Part shown: piece after piece, positions 43,848 to 52,073 of the stretch | Layout of the letters: every line of letters begins with the position of its first letter | How positions within the stretch are numbered: position 1 is the stretch's first letter | Source: Phycisphaerae bacterium | GTDB lineage: Bacteria > Planctomycetota > Phycisphaerae > Sedimentisphaerales > Anaerobacaceae | Length of the DNA: 64,000 nucleotides | Assembly (NCBI GenBank): GCA_030601745.1 | Contig: JAUWBI010000007.1 | Span: 1-64,000 of the forward strand | Direction of reading: 5' to 3' | The notes under the pieces: generated by a model | What the model was told of the DNA's origin: nothing | What the model saw: the letters and a program-made list of their open reading frames with translations, nothing else | The model's database searches: none | Translations under genes and position numbers: made by a program

Positions 43848-45320
43848 ATGGCAAGCGTATTCAAAAGAAAAAGGAAAGTAAAACTGGCCAATGGCAAAAC
43901 TGTTATCAAGCAATCTCAAAAATACCATACCAGGCTTACCGATGCTGATGGTATAAAGCGGACTATACCGCTGTTTCGTGACAAGACTGCAAGCCAGCAA
44001 CAGGCGGCACAGCTTGTAAAAGAGATAGAGTTAGCCAAAGCAGGTGTTATCGACCGATACAAAGAACACCGCAAAAGGCCGTTGACAGAACATCTTGAGG
44101 ATTTCAGGCAATCACTGCTGGCAAAAGGAAATACTGCCAAACATGCTGCTCAGACAGTATATCGAGTCAAACGAATTGTTGACGGTTGCAAATTTACGTT
44201 TTGGAATGATATACAGCCCAGCAAAGTGCAGAGATACCTTGCAGGGCTGAGAGATAGCCAAGAGTGTATGAGTGCTCAAACATCCAACTACTACTTAAAA
44301 TCTATCAAGCAATTCTGCAAGTGGATGGTTCAAGATGGACGCGCGGGTGCATCGCCTCTTGAGCATTTGCGGGCTATCAATGCGCGAACCGATAAACGGC
44401 GCGAGCGGCGGGCGCTTGAACCAGACGAAATAAGGAATTTATTAGAAACCACAGAAGCTGCGCCTGAGCGTTTCGGTATGAGTGGACACCGAAGAGCTGT
44501 GCTGTATCGTTTAGCCATAGAAACGGGCCTGAGAGCCTCAGAGCTACGAAGCCTTACGGTATCATCGTTTGACCTTGACAATTGTACAGTTACGATTAAT
44601 GCAGCCTACAGCAAGCACAGACGACAAGATGAGCTGCCGCTACGGCCAGATATGGCAGCCGAGCTTAAGAGGCTATTCGCTCAGAAGATGACTAGCGCTC
44701 AAGCGTTCAATGTACCCGGCAAACCGGCCAAGATGCTGAAAGCTGACTTGGCTGAAACGGGGATTGATTATGTTGACGACTCAGGAAGGGTTTTTGACTT
44801 TCACGCTCTCAGAGGCCAGTGTGCAAGTCTCTTGGCTGCCAGTGGGGTTCACCCAAAAGTAGCTCAGAGCATAATGCGGCACTGTGATATAAACTTGACT
44901 ATGTCTCGATACACCCACGTTTTGCGGGGACAAGAATCAGAAGCTGTTGCGAAATTACCGGATTTTTCTTTGCCGAGTAGCAGGCAGAAAAATGTTGCAA
45001 CCGGAACCGACGATAGGCTGATAGATACCGCTCGAAATGGCTCAGAAAAATTGACACTAAAATTGACACCTAAATTGACACCTACAGCTTACTCTGGATG
45101 TAACCGGTCGACAGCAGATGTCAATTCGCCTTCCATAAAGTCTGAAAGAACTCGATGCCATAAGTGCTTGTGCGCTGAGAAGTTAAGCAACAAAAGTAAC
45201 ACTTTGTCATCGAGTGACACTGATAAAAAGCCACCGCGCCCGGCAGGACTCGAACCTGCAACCTTCGGATTCGAAGTCCGCGACTCTGTCCAATTGAGCT
45301 ACGGGCGCAGAAAATCCTAG
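43848..45320 (+). CDS. int: Tyrosine integrase with att core inside its 3' end
   Basis: ATG 43848 follows AAGGTGATATT. In the integrated state the protein has 490 residues. An SAM-like core-binding domain (about 85-185) is followed by the catalytic domain: R in ETGLRASELRSL, H-x-x-R in FHALRGQCASLL, H in IMRHCDINLTMS and Y in SRYTHVL. Residues from about 464 read through the antisense of the tRNA-Arg (RPAGLEPATFGFE then VRDSVQLSYGRRKS). In the circular form the tail would instead be the 75 residues at 1528-1755, giving 551 residues. It should catalyse insertion into tRNA-Arg. Confidence 0.93.
   Translation: MASVFKRKRKVKLANGKTVIKQSQKYHTRLTDADGIKRTIPLFRDKTASQQQAAQLVKEIELAKAGVIDRYKEHRKRPLTEHLEDFRQSLLAKGNTAKHAAQTVYRVKRIVDGCKFTFWNDIQPSKVQRYLAGLRDSQECMSAQTSNYYLKSIKQFCKWMVQDGRAGASPLEHLRAINARTDKRRERRALEPDEIRNLLETTEAAPERFGMSGHRRAVLYRLAIETGLRASELRSLTVSSFDLDNCTVTINAAYSKHRRQDELPLRPDMAAELKRLFAQKMTSAQAFNVPGKPAKMLKADLAETGIDYVDDSGRVFDFHALRGQCASLLAASGVHPKVAQSIMRHCDINLTMSRYTHVLRGQESEAVAKLPDFSLPSSRQKNVATGTDDRLIDTARNGSEKLTLKLTPKLTPTAYSGCNRSTADVNSPSIKSERTRCHKCLCAEKLSNKSNTLSSSDTDKKPPRPAGLEPATFGFEVRDSVQLSYGRRKS
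45235..45276. repeat. Right attachment site: 3' half of the intact tRNA-Arg
   Basis: Identical over 42 bp to 1487-1528. It runs from the discriminator base to the anticodon loop, so the gene remains functional after integration. It is also the coding sequence for the integrase residues RPAGLEPATFGFE. Confidence 0.9.
45235..45308 (-). tRNA. tRNA-Arg (anticodon TCG, reads CGA)
   Basis: On the minus strand, the acceptor stem GCGCCCG/CGGGCGC pairs perfectly, and there is a D arm (GCTC...GAGT), an anticodon loop CTTCGAA and a T arm GCAGG-TTCGAGT-CCTGC. No CCA is encoded (the bases after the discriminator G read GTG). The first pair of the anticodon stem is a G-A mismatch. Confidence 0.95.
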
Positions 45321-45328
45321 GTGCTTGT

Positions 45329-45358
45329 AATGTAATCATTTCCTACACATCTTGTCAA
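45329..45358 (-). promoter_or_regulatory. Putative tRNA-Arg promoter
   Basis: On the minus strand TTGACA (45358-45353) and TACATT (45334-45329) are 18 bp apart, about 20 bp upstream of the tRNA 5' end. It lies outside the element, so the host tRNA keeps its own promoter. Confidence 0.55.
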
Positions 45359-45508
45359 CCCTCTTACGAAGCAAAAGCTGTGAAATCGGCAATCTGTCGT
45401 TACTTCTCTACCTTATAGAAGACAATTTTTGGTCTTGACAATGGGGGTACACCTTAGGACAAGCTCAATTTTCCAGATACTTGTCGGGTTAGTTTAGTAA
45501 AAAAGGTA

Positions 45509-45538
45509 TTGATTCAGCTATCTTATATATGTTAAAAT
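45509..45538 (+). promoter_or_regulatory. Putative promoter of the LamG protein gene
   Basis: TTGATT (45509-45514) and TAAAAT (45533-45538), spaced by 18 bp, give a leader of about 130 nt with a CCCGTC/GACGGG hairpin. Confidence 0.45.
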
Positions 45539-45676
45539 AAATATGGCTCATTTATACGATTTTGTCCCGCACCAATTGAGCTTAGATCCGTCGATGTCCG
45601 GCCCGTCTGAAGCCGGGACGGGGATGACGCACTCAGGCCTAATTAGGGCGGGATGGGAGCCCCAAGGAGATAAAAG

Positions 45677-47797
45677 ATGCTCAGATTTATGAAAATCTCG
45701 TTGATGTCCCTGGTGTTAACCGTATCTCTGGTTGGTTCTGTGAGGGCCGGCTGTCCGGTGGGTGACCTGAGTGGGGACTGCGAAGTTAATCTGCCAGACC
45801 TCCAGCTTTTTGCCGGGCAGTGGCTGGACTTGGACCCATTGGGGGAAGGCCTGGTGGCGCATTGGAGGCTGGACGAAGGCAGCGGAACAACAGCATACGA
45901 TTCGGTCGGTGAAAATGATGGAACCGTCCGTGGAAATCCAGTATGGACAATCGGTCAGATTGATGGTGCATTGCAGTTTGATGGCGGAGTTTATGTTGAC
46001 TGTGGGAATGATAGTAGTTTGAATCTGGCAAATAATTTTTCAATTTCGGCGTGGTTTAACTTAGATGGTGCCGGAACAGTGCTGCTCCTTTGTAAGGGAA
46101 ATGTTCCAGCGTATCTTTCCGGTGGAGCATATACTATTTTTTCTAATTACATAAAGGGTGGACTTTATTTTTATGTTCGAAAGAGTAACGATGCCGGATA
46201 TGGAAGCGCAATCACATCAGTATCTCTAAACGAATGGATACATGTGGTTGGAACATTTAGTGATGGAAATATAAGCATTTATAAAAACGGGACTTTTGTG
46301 AAAGATGGTGATTTAGGGACACCAACTATATATAGTAATAATGAGCCTCTTGGCATAGGTGCTGAGGGCGATGGAGGTACGCCTTTCATCGGCATCATCG
46401 ACGACGTCCGTATCTACGGCCGGGTGCTGAGCGAGGCGGAAATCGGGGAGATAGCGAATTTGGGTGCCTCGGACCCCAATTGTGCCGACCTGAATGGTGA
46501 CGGTAATGTGAACCTGTCTGATTTTACCCTGTTGGCCAGGAACTGGCTTGAGAGATGGTTGGGTTCATTACAGGTTACAATCTTTCCGCAGGAGGCGATC
46601 GAAGCTGGGGCACAGTGGCGGGTGGATGGCGGCCTCTGGCAAGATAGTAACAATATAGAAGCTGGTCTGCAGGTTGGTCTGCACACTGTTGATTTCAATG
46701 CTATATCCGGCTGGGTCAAGCCGGATGAGCAAACGGTTGAGATTAGTAAAAATGAGATTTTCACCACCTCCGGAATTTATGAAGAAGAGCGTCAGCCTTT
46801 CTTCGGCCTTTACGTTAGTGAGGTACAGGTAAGGAGCGACTCGGCTACGGGTCGGGATGTAAAAGACCGTACCGGGGTTGAGTGGGATAAACCGCGAGAG
46901 TTTGTTGAAAACTGGCTTGTCGGGTATCTGGGCGTCAACTTTGCAGACATCGTTCTCTACCAGGCTGGAGACGGTGTTAATCTCAAGACGCTGATGTTTG
47001 AGGTGGACGACATTGCCGAGGATAAGCTTGTCGATGGGACCCTGGTGGGAATCCGCGGCAACAGTATGGATGCGTGGGGCTCAGGAGGTGGCCCGGTGGC
47101 CTTGCTTGAGGCAGCCGGGGAGCACGGCGTGGCTGTAGTGTACAACATTCAGCCGCGAGAGATGACCCAAGACCAAATCGTGGGCGTAGTAAGTGCTGCG
47201 TTCTATCGCTTCGCCTCTTATCCTGGCTTTATCGGGATGGTCGTTGATTGCGAGTTCTGTGACACTATGGAGACCGGCAGCACCTGGCGGGAAAACGAAC
47301 TGCTGAGGGCACAGATGCTTAGGCGCGCGTGCGCGGTCCGCGACCACTACGAAAGCATTCACGGCCGGGATTTCTATATTTTCGGTGTCTGGTACCGGAC
47401 GGCTGAACCGCCTTATGGCAGCGGCGCCAGACCGTGGCATATCTATTTTCCGGACGTTAACGATCTCGACAGATTAGTACCAATCTATGATGGCGCCGAT
47501 GATAATATAGGCTCCAGCGTAGACGAGCGGCTTGCCGGGGGGGCCACTGGACCGAAAAACCACGGCATCGAAGAGACCAGCCATTGCCTCTTTTTGCGCA
47601 AGAAGATTGGCGGAGACTGGGTCCAGCTTGACCGAGATATCGTTCTGGGTATGTGTGAGGCTTCGAGCAACGCCGGCAATGACTTCATCGAGGCTGAATA
47701 CTGGTATCATGTTGTCAAGGGTACCGGTGGCTGGGAGCGCTGCTACGGCCCGGAAATAAGAGATGCGGCAGCATTAATCTTGCACGACTCCGATTGA
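45677..47797 (+). CDS. Secreted LamG/PEGA protein with split dockerin-like pair
   Basis: ATG 45677 follows CCAAGGAGATAAAAG. Residues 1-24 are a signal peptide. One dockerin-like EF loop (GDLSGDCEVNLPDLQLFAGQ) lies at about 28-48, then a LamG/concanavalin domain (about 60-260; VAHWRLDEGSGTTAYDSVGE), then the second EF loop (ADLNGDGNVNLSDFTLLARN), a PEGA-type domain (about 295-365) and a C-terminal ~330-residue domain that looks like a TIM-barrel enzyme (MVVDCEFCD, DFYIFGVWYRTAEPP). Probably binds or cuts polysaccharide outside the cell. The substrate is unknown. Confidence 0.8.
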   Translation: MLRFMKISLMSLVLTVSLVGSVRAGCPVGDLSGDCEVNLPDLQLFAGQWLDLDPLGEGLVAHWRLDEGSGTTAYDSVGENDGTVRGNPVWTIGQIDGALQFDGGVYVDCGNDSSLNLANNFSISAWFNLDGAGTVLLLCKGNVPAYLSGGAYTIFSNYIKGGLYFYVRKSNDAGYGSAITSVSLNEWIHVVGTFSDGNISIYKNGTFVKDGDLGTPTIYSNNEPLGIGAEGDGGTPFIGIIDDVRIYGRVLSEAEIGEIANLGASDPNCADLNGDGNVNLSDFTLLARNWLERWLGSLQVTIFPQEAIEAGAQWRVDGGLWQDSNNIEAGLQVGLHTVDFNAISGWVKPDEQTVEISKNEIFTTSGIYEEERQPFFGLYVSEVQVRSDSATGRDVKDRTGVEWDKPREFVENWLVGYLGVNFADIVLYQAGDGVNLKTLMFEVDDIAEDKLVDGTLVGIRGNSMDAWGSGGGPVALLEAAGEHGVAVVYNIQPREMTQDQIVGVVSAAFYRFASYPGFIGMVVDCEFCDTMETGSTWRENELLRAQMLRRACAVRDHYESIHGRDFYIFGVWYRTAEPPYGSGARPWHIYFPDVNDLDRLVPIYDGADDNIGSSVDERLAGGATGPKNHGIEETSHCLFLRKKIGGDWVQLDRDIVLGMCEASSNAGNDFIEAEYWYHVVKGTGGWERCYGPEIRDAAALILHDSD

Positions 47798-47898
47798 TGC
47801 CTTGCCCCGTTAGAAGTTTTTCCTTTTTGCGCTGTATTGCCTGTTCCGATTGTGGAATTTCTAATCCGGCAAATTGCCGGACCAGCCGTATCTATTTT

Positions 47899-47975
47899 CC
47901 ATTGACTATTTACTATTTACTATTTATTATTTACCATTCGTCAATTGTCAATACTCAATTGTCAATATTCAACAG
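47899..47975. repeat. AT-rich low-complexity spacer of short repeated words
   Basis: Words such as TTTACTA and TCAATTGTCAATA recur (TTGACTATTTACTATTTACT, later CAATTGTCAATACTCAATTG). A similar word-like spacer, different in sequence, precedes 23392 (CCTAATACCCCATACC) and lies at 39680-39780 (ACCTAATACCTGAATGCTG). Such text-like spacers are known from many environmental genomes. Confidence 0.6.
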
Positions 47976-47985
47976 GAGTTCGCTT

Positions 47986-49425
47986 ATGAAACGTATGACA
48001 CGCCGGAATTTCGTAAAGAGCTCGATGGTTGCGGGCGTCACGCTGGCGCTGCCAACCGGTGCGTTTTCCCGCGTACGCGGGGCAAACGACGACATTCGCG
48101 TGGCCGTTGTGGGTCTTCGTAGCCAGGGGAGTAATCACATCAACTGGTTTCGCAAAATCCCCGCTGTCCGGGTGGTGGCGATTTGCGATGCGGACAGAAG
48201 CATTCTCGCCCGCGAAGTGAAAAAATTCAGAGACCGCAATGAAAAAGTTGACGGCTACGTCGATTATCGCAAACTGCTGGAGGATAAGGACATCGACGCT
48301 ATTGTGACTGCCACGCCCAATCACTGGCACGCGCTGGTTACCGTTTGGGCGTGCCAGGAGGGCAAAGACGTATATGTCGAGAAGCCGGTCTCCCACAATA
48401 TCTGGGAAGGCCGAAAAATGGTCGAGGCGGCTCGCAGATACAACCGGATTGTGCAAAGCGGGACCCAGCGCCGCTCCGACGAGGGACTGCGGGAAGCCAT
48501 CGAGTACATCCAGCAGGGAAATCTCGGCAACATTGTGATTGTCTGGGGGATAGTCTATGTTCGACGCGGCAGTATTGGAAAGGTGAATGGGCCGCAGCCG
48601 ATCCCGGAATCGGTCGATTATAACCTTTGGTGCGGTCCGGCTCCTATGGCACCTTTGATGCGCAGGAATTTGCATTACGACTGGCACTGGGTGTGGCCCA
48701 CCGGCGACGGCGATTTCGGCAACAATGGAATTCACTTTATAGATATCTGTCGCTGGTTCTTGAACAAAAATGTTCTGGCACCGCGAGTAATGAGCATCGG
48801 CGGGCGGTTCGGATATATCGATGACGGCGAAACGCCTAACACACAAATTGTGCTGCTGGATTACAAGCCGGCCCCCATCATCTTTGAGGTGCGTGGCCTG
48901 CCCCGAGCAAGAGGCGATTCAGTGATGGACACCTACCGGGGCATTCGCGCCGGCGTGGTCGTTCAATGCGAAGATGGTTACTTTGCCGGCGGCTGGGCGT
49001 ACGACAATGACGGCAAAAAAATCAAGCAGTTCAAGCGTACCGGCGGCAGCGGACACCACGCCAACTTCATCAAGGCGGTTCGCAGCCGTAAAGTCAGCGA
49101 CCTGAATGCTGACATCCTCGAAGGCCACCTTTCCAGCGCTCTCTGTCACATGGGCAACGTCTCTTACCGCCTCGGCAAAGAAACCTCACGTGACGAGGTT
49201 ATGGAAATTATCAAGGGCAATAAAGAAATGGTGGACTCTTTCGAACGTCTTCAGGAGCATCTGTTGGTTAATGGAGTGGATATTAAGGAGACGCCCAGGA
49301 TTCTTGGCCCCTGGCTCAAGATGGATACCGTAAATGAGAGATTCGTCGGCCAGTTCAGTGAACAAGCAAACGAACTTGTGAAGCGCAAATATCGCAAGCC
49401 GTTCGTTGTACCGGAGCAGGTGTAG
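47986..49425 (+). CDS. Tat-exported Gfo/Idh/MocA-family oxidoreductase
   Basis: ATG 47986 follows ACAGGAG; the track start 47794 belongs to the low-complexity spacer. A Tat signal (TRRNFVKSSMVAGVTLALP) is followed by a Rossmann fold (VAVVGLRSQGSNHINWFR), the family's YVEKPVSHN motif with catalytic Lys, and the C-terminal beta-sheet domain with H in the GNNGIHFIDICRW region. Exported members act on sugars or cyclitols in the periplasm. A second member, partial, lies at 63343. Confidence 0.92.
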   Translation: MKRMTRRNFVKSSMVAGVTLALPTGAFSRVRGANDDIRVAVVGLRSQGSNHINWFRKIPAVRVVAICDADRSILAREVKKFRDRNEKVDGYVDYRKLLEDKDIDAIVTATPNHWHALVTVWACQEGKDVYVEKPVSHNIWEGRKMVEAARRYNRIVQSGTQRRSDEGLREAIEYIQQGNLGNIVIVWGIVYVRRGSIGKVNGPQPIPESVDYNLWCGPAPMAPLMRRNLHYDWHWVWPTGDGDFGNNGIHFIDICRWFLNKNVLAPRVMSIGGRFGYIDDGETPNTQIVLLDYKPAPIIFEVRGLPRARGDSVMDTYRGIRAGVVVQCEDGYFAGGWAYDNDGKKIKQFKRTGGSGHHANFIKAVRSRKVSDLNADILEGHLSSALCHMGNVSYRLGKETSRDEVMEIIKGNKEMVDSFERLQEHLLVNGVDIKETPRILGPWLKMDTVNERFVGQFSEQANELVKRKYRKPFVVPEQV

Positions 49426-49448
49426 CCGGATGCGGCAAAAGAATTAAA

Positions 49449-49575
49449 CGCAGAGACCGCTGAGAGCGCAGAGGAAAAACAAGAATAAAAGGAAAAGAAA
49501 ATGCCATAAGTTGCGCAGAAGTGAAATATTAGAAATCTCTGCGTGCTCTGCGAACTCGCATGCCTCTGCGTCTCA
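49449..49575. repeat. Diverged inverted repeat of CGCAGAG-type words
   Basis: CGCAGAGACCGCTGAGAGCG with GCAGAGG on the left is matched by CTCTGCGTGCTCTGCG and CCTCTGCG on the right, with about 60 bp between. This is the dispersed intergenic pattern known from many environmental bacteria. A CACGAC-GCAA-GTCGTG hairpin follows it (49573-49588). Confidence 0.7.
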
Positions 49576-49635
49576 CGACGCAAGTCGTGGCAGCAGGGCG
49601 GTAAAAAAATCCGAGAATCGAGAAACGAGGATATT

Positions 49636-50976
49636 ATGTCTGAGCCATCTGCAGCTTCAAACCGTCAACGGCGGCCTCGGTGGTGGCGGTCGGTTGGTCC
49701 TGCGCTCATCACCGCCTGTGTGGTGTTCGGGCCGGGGAGCCTGCTGATTAGTTCTAATGTCGGCGCAAAGTATGGATACGAATTGCTCTGGCTGCTTGTT
49801 TTGACCGGAGTTCTGATGGGCACATATATGACCATGGCGGCGCGTATCGGCGTGGTGGGCGGCGCCACGCCCTGCACACTGGTGGCCCAGCGTCTGGGCC
49901 GGCCGGCCGCTGCCATTGTCGGCATCAATCTCTGCCTTATTTGCACTGCCTTTCAGTTCTCCAACAATCTCGCCGTCATCGCCGCCGCCGACACCCTCGG
50001 CGTTGCCCGCCTCTTTGGGGAACTGGAGCAAATGACTCCGCGCACCAGAAGCCTCATCAACACCGGCGTGCTGTTGGCATTCAATGCTGCAATCATTGCG
50101 CTGGTCTTCACATTGAGACAGGTGTATCGGGCACTTGAACGCATTATGAAATTTATGGTGGCTCTTATCCTGATATGCTTTCTGGTGAATCTTTTCATTG
50201 TTCGCCCCAACCTGCTCGATATCTTCGAAGGCCTGCTCCCGGGCCTGCCCGAAGGTATTTCTCTTGGCTTTCCCAGCCGCAGCGAAACGGGCATCACCGA
50301 TCCTATGATTCTTGTGGCTTCGCTGCTGGGTACAACCTTTTCGGTGGCCGCAGCATTATACCAGGGCAACCTCGTCCGGGAGAAGGGCTGGACGATTAAG
50401 GAATATAACCGTGGGATTGGTGACTCCATCGCCGGGGTCGCTGTCCTCACGGGTGTCAGCGCTATTATTATGATGACGGGCGCAGCCGTCCTTAGTGAGA
50501 TTGGCAAGCCCGCTAACGACATCAGCGTCCTAGCCACGCAACTACGACCCCTGCTTGGTGCCACCGCCCACGTATTGTTCTGTGTTGGATTGTTGGCTGT
50601 GGCAATGAACCCCTTTGTCATCAACGCGATGATTGGTGGTAGCATCCTGGCCGATGGTCTCGGCAAGCCTGCAAAATTAAGCGACCCCTGGTCCCGCCGA
50701 TTCACAGTAGTCGTTCTGTTGGTCGGAATGGCCGTAGCTATGATTGTCGTGCACACACGCATCAAGAAGGTGGATGCCATCATCTTCGGCCAGGCCCTTA
50801 CGGTCATCGGTAATCCGTTGATGGCCGCTACAATACTCTGGCTGGCGAACCGAAAAGACATTATGGGCGCTCGGCGTAATACGATTGTGCTGAACATTCT
50901 GGGCGGGCTGGGCTTGGTGGTTGTCGTGCTTATAGCCGTGCGAGTTTTGTTTCGGCTGGTGCTCACCCTGACTTAA
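49636..50976 (+). CDS. Nramp-family-like transporter without the usual metal-binding motifs
   Basis: The 446-residue protein has about 11-12 helices. ATG 49636 is chosen because the longer frame begins in the intergenic repeat. The first helix has VVFGPGSLLISSNVGAKYGY where Nramp transporters have DPGN, and helix 6 has TTFSVAAALYQGNL in place of the MPHN motif. The fold seems Nramp-like, but the metal ligands Asp, Asn and Met are missing, so the substrate is probably not Mn or Fe. Confidence 0.75.
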   Translation: MSEPSAASNRQRRPRWWRSVGPALITACVVFGPGSLLISSNVGAKYGYELLWLLVLTGVLMGTYMTMAARIGVVGGATPCTLVAQRLGRPAAAIVGINLCLICTAFQFSNNLAVIAAADTLGVARLFGELEQMTPRTRSLINTGVLLAFNAAIIALVFTLRQVYRALERIMKFMVALILICFLVNLFIVRPNLLDIFEGLLPGLPEGISLGFPSRSETGITDPMILVASLLGTTFSVAAALYQGNLVREKGWTIKEYNRGIGDSIAGVAVLTGVSAIIMMTGAAVLSEIGKPANDISVLATQLRPLLGATAHVLFCVGLLAVAMNPFVINAMIGGSILADGLGKPAKLSDPWSRRFTVVVLLVGMAVAMIVVHTRIKKVDAIIFGQALTVIGNPLMAATILWLANRKDIMGARRNTIVLNILGGLGLVVVVLIAVRVLFRLVLTLT

Positions 50977-51037
50977 TCGCCCCCGTTAAAAGGTGCAAGT
51001 CAGAACCGTAGACGCCGGCCTAAGAGAAAACAGACGT

Positions 51038-52057
51038 ATGACAGACATATCCGCATTGGACGAACGGGGCCTGGAAGATATTCTCAGTGAGCCTACCGAG
51101 GGGACAAAAAAGATCCTCGCCGAGCTGGAGGGTGACATCGTCGTTTTGGGCGCGGGCGGTAAGATGGGACCGACACTGGCGATGATGCTCAAAAAGGCAT
51201 CGAGCGGCAGGAACATTTATGCCGTCTCGCGATTCAGTGACAAGGCGGCCAGGACCAGAATCGAAGAGGCGCAGATTTTGACCATCGAGGCAGACCTGCT
51301 GGATGAATCACAATATTGCGAATTGCCCAGAGTAGAAAATGTATTCTATCTGGTCGGTATGAAGTTCGGCTCCACCGGCAATCAGCCATTAACGTGGGCG
51401 CTGAACAGCTTTATACCAGGTCTGATAGCACGACATTATAAGAACGCACGGATTGTGGTGTTTTCCACCGGTAATGTTTATCCTTTTGTTGATGTCAGCA
51501 GTGGCGGAGTGTGTGAAGAAACAGCTCCCGAACCGGTAGGCGAATATGCCCAGTCGTGCCTGGGCAGAGAGCGGATGTTTCAGTACTTCTCGCAGCTTTA
51601 TAATACACCAGAGACCATAGTCAGACTCAATTACGCCAACGAACCTCGATATGGTATTATTGTTGACCTCACCCTGAAGATATTGAACGACGAGCCTATT
51701 GACCTGACTATGGGGGCAGTAAATCTAATCTGGCAGAGGGATGCTAATGATTATATCATCCGCGCTATAAGTCTGGCGCAATCGCCGCCGGCTGTTCTTA
51801 ATGTTACAGGGCCGGACACTGTGCCGGTTCGTAAATTGGCCGGGCAAATCGGCAAAGAGCTTAATAGAGAACCGAAATTTGCATCCCAGGAGGCGCAAAC
51901 AGCCCTGCTTTCGAATGCTTCTTTCTGTTTCAGTAAATTTGGCTATCCGCAGACGACGCTTGAGGAAATGGTGTCTTTGATTGTGAAATGGGTAGCGTCG
52001 GGCAAAACGGTTTTGAACAGACCGACCAAATACGATATACGTAATGGCAAGTTCTAA
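51038..52057 (+). CDS. NAD-dependent epimerase/dehydratase (extended SDR)
   Basis: ATG 51038 is taken rather than the track start at 50993; ribosome site is weak for both. The nucleotide-binding motif is GDIVVLGAGGKMGPTLAMML, and NVYPF plus SGGVCEETAPEPVGEYAQSC stand near the catalytic region, where Y-x3-K is not clearly kept (YAQSC). The length (339) fits the family. The next gene, DapA-like, begins 17 nt after its stop, so the two probably form a catabolic operon for a sugar or acid. Confidence 0.8.
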   Translation: MTDISALDERGLEDILSEPTEGTKKILAELEGDIVVLGAGGKMGPTLAMMLKKASSGRNIYAVSRFSDKAARTRIEEAQILTIEADLLDESQYCELPRVENVFYLVGMKFGSTGNQPLTWALNSFIPGLIARHYKNARIVVFSTGNVYPFVDVSSGGVCEETAPEPVGEYAQSCLGRERMFQYFSQLYNTPETIVRLNYANEPRYGIIVDLTLKILNDEPIDLTMGAVNLIWQRDANDYIIRAISLAQSPPAVLNVTGPDTVPVRKLAGQIGKELNREPKFASQEAQTALLSNASFCFSKFGYPQTTLEEMVSLIVKWVASGKTVLNRPTKYDIRNGKF

Positions 52058-52073
52058 GGGGAGCCTTTTCACG

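Larger units (their letters stand above)
1529..45276. mobile_element. Integrative element in tRNA-Arg(TCG) carrying an exopolysaccharide locus
   Basis: The ends are defined by the 42-bp direct repeat. Content that fits a mobile element: an integrase next to the intact tRNA, an AlpA-like excisionase, prim-pol, XRE regulators, Cys-rich element proteins, and at the other end small HTH proteins, a second recombinase and an AAA+ ATPase. The cargo is a two-component system and a Wzx/Wzy-type polysaccharide locus. No conjugation or phage structural genes were recognised, so transfer would need outside help. An alternative is stepwise accretion of two smaller elements at the same tRNA, but no third copy of the core was seen inside. 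Confidence 0.7.

Noticed and set aside
45236-45308. Integrase C-terminus RPAGLEPATFGFE... taken as a protein domain
   Set aside because: It is the antisense reading of the tRNA-Arg gene; similar tails occur wherever integrases end in tRNA genes.
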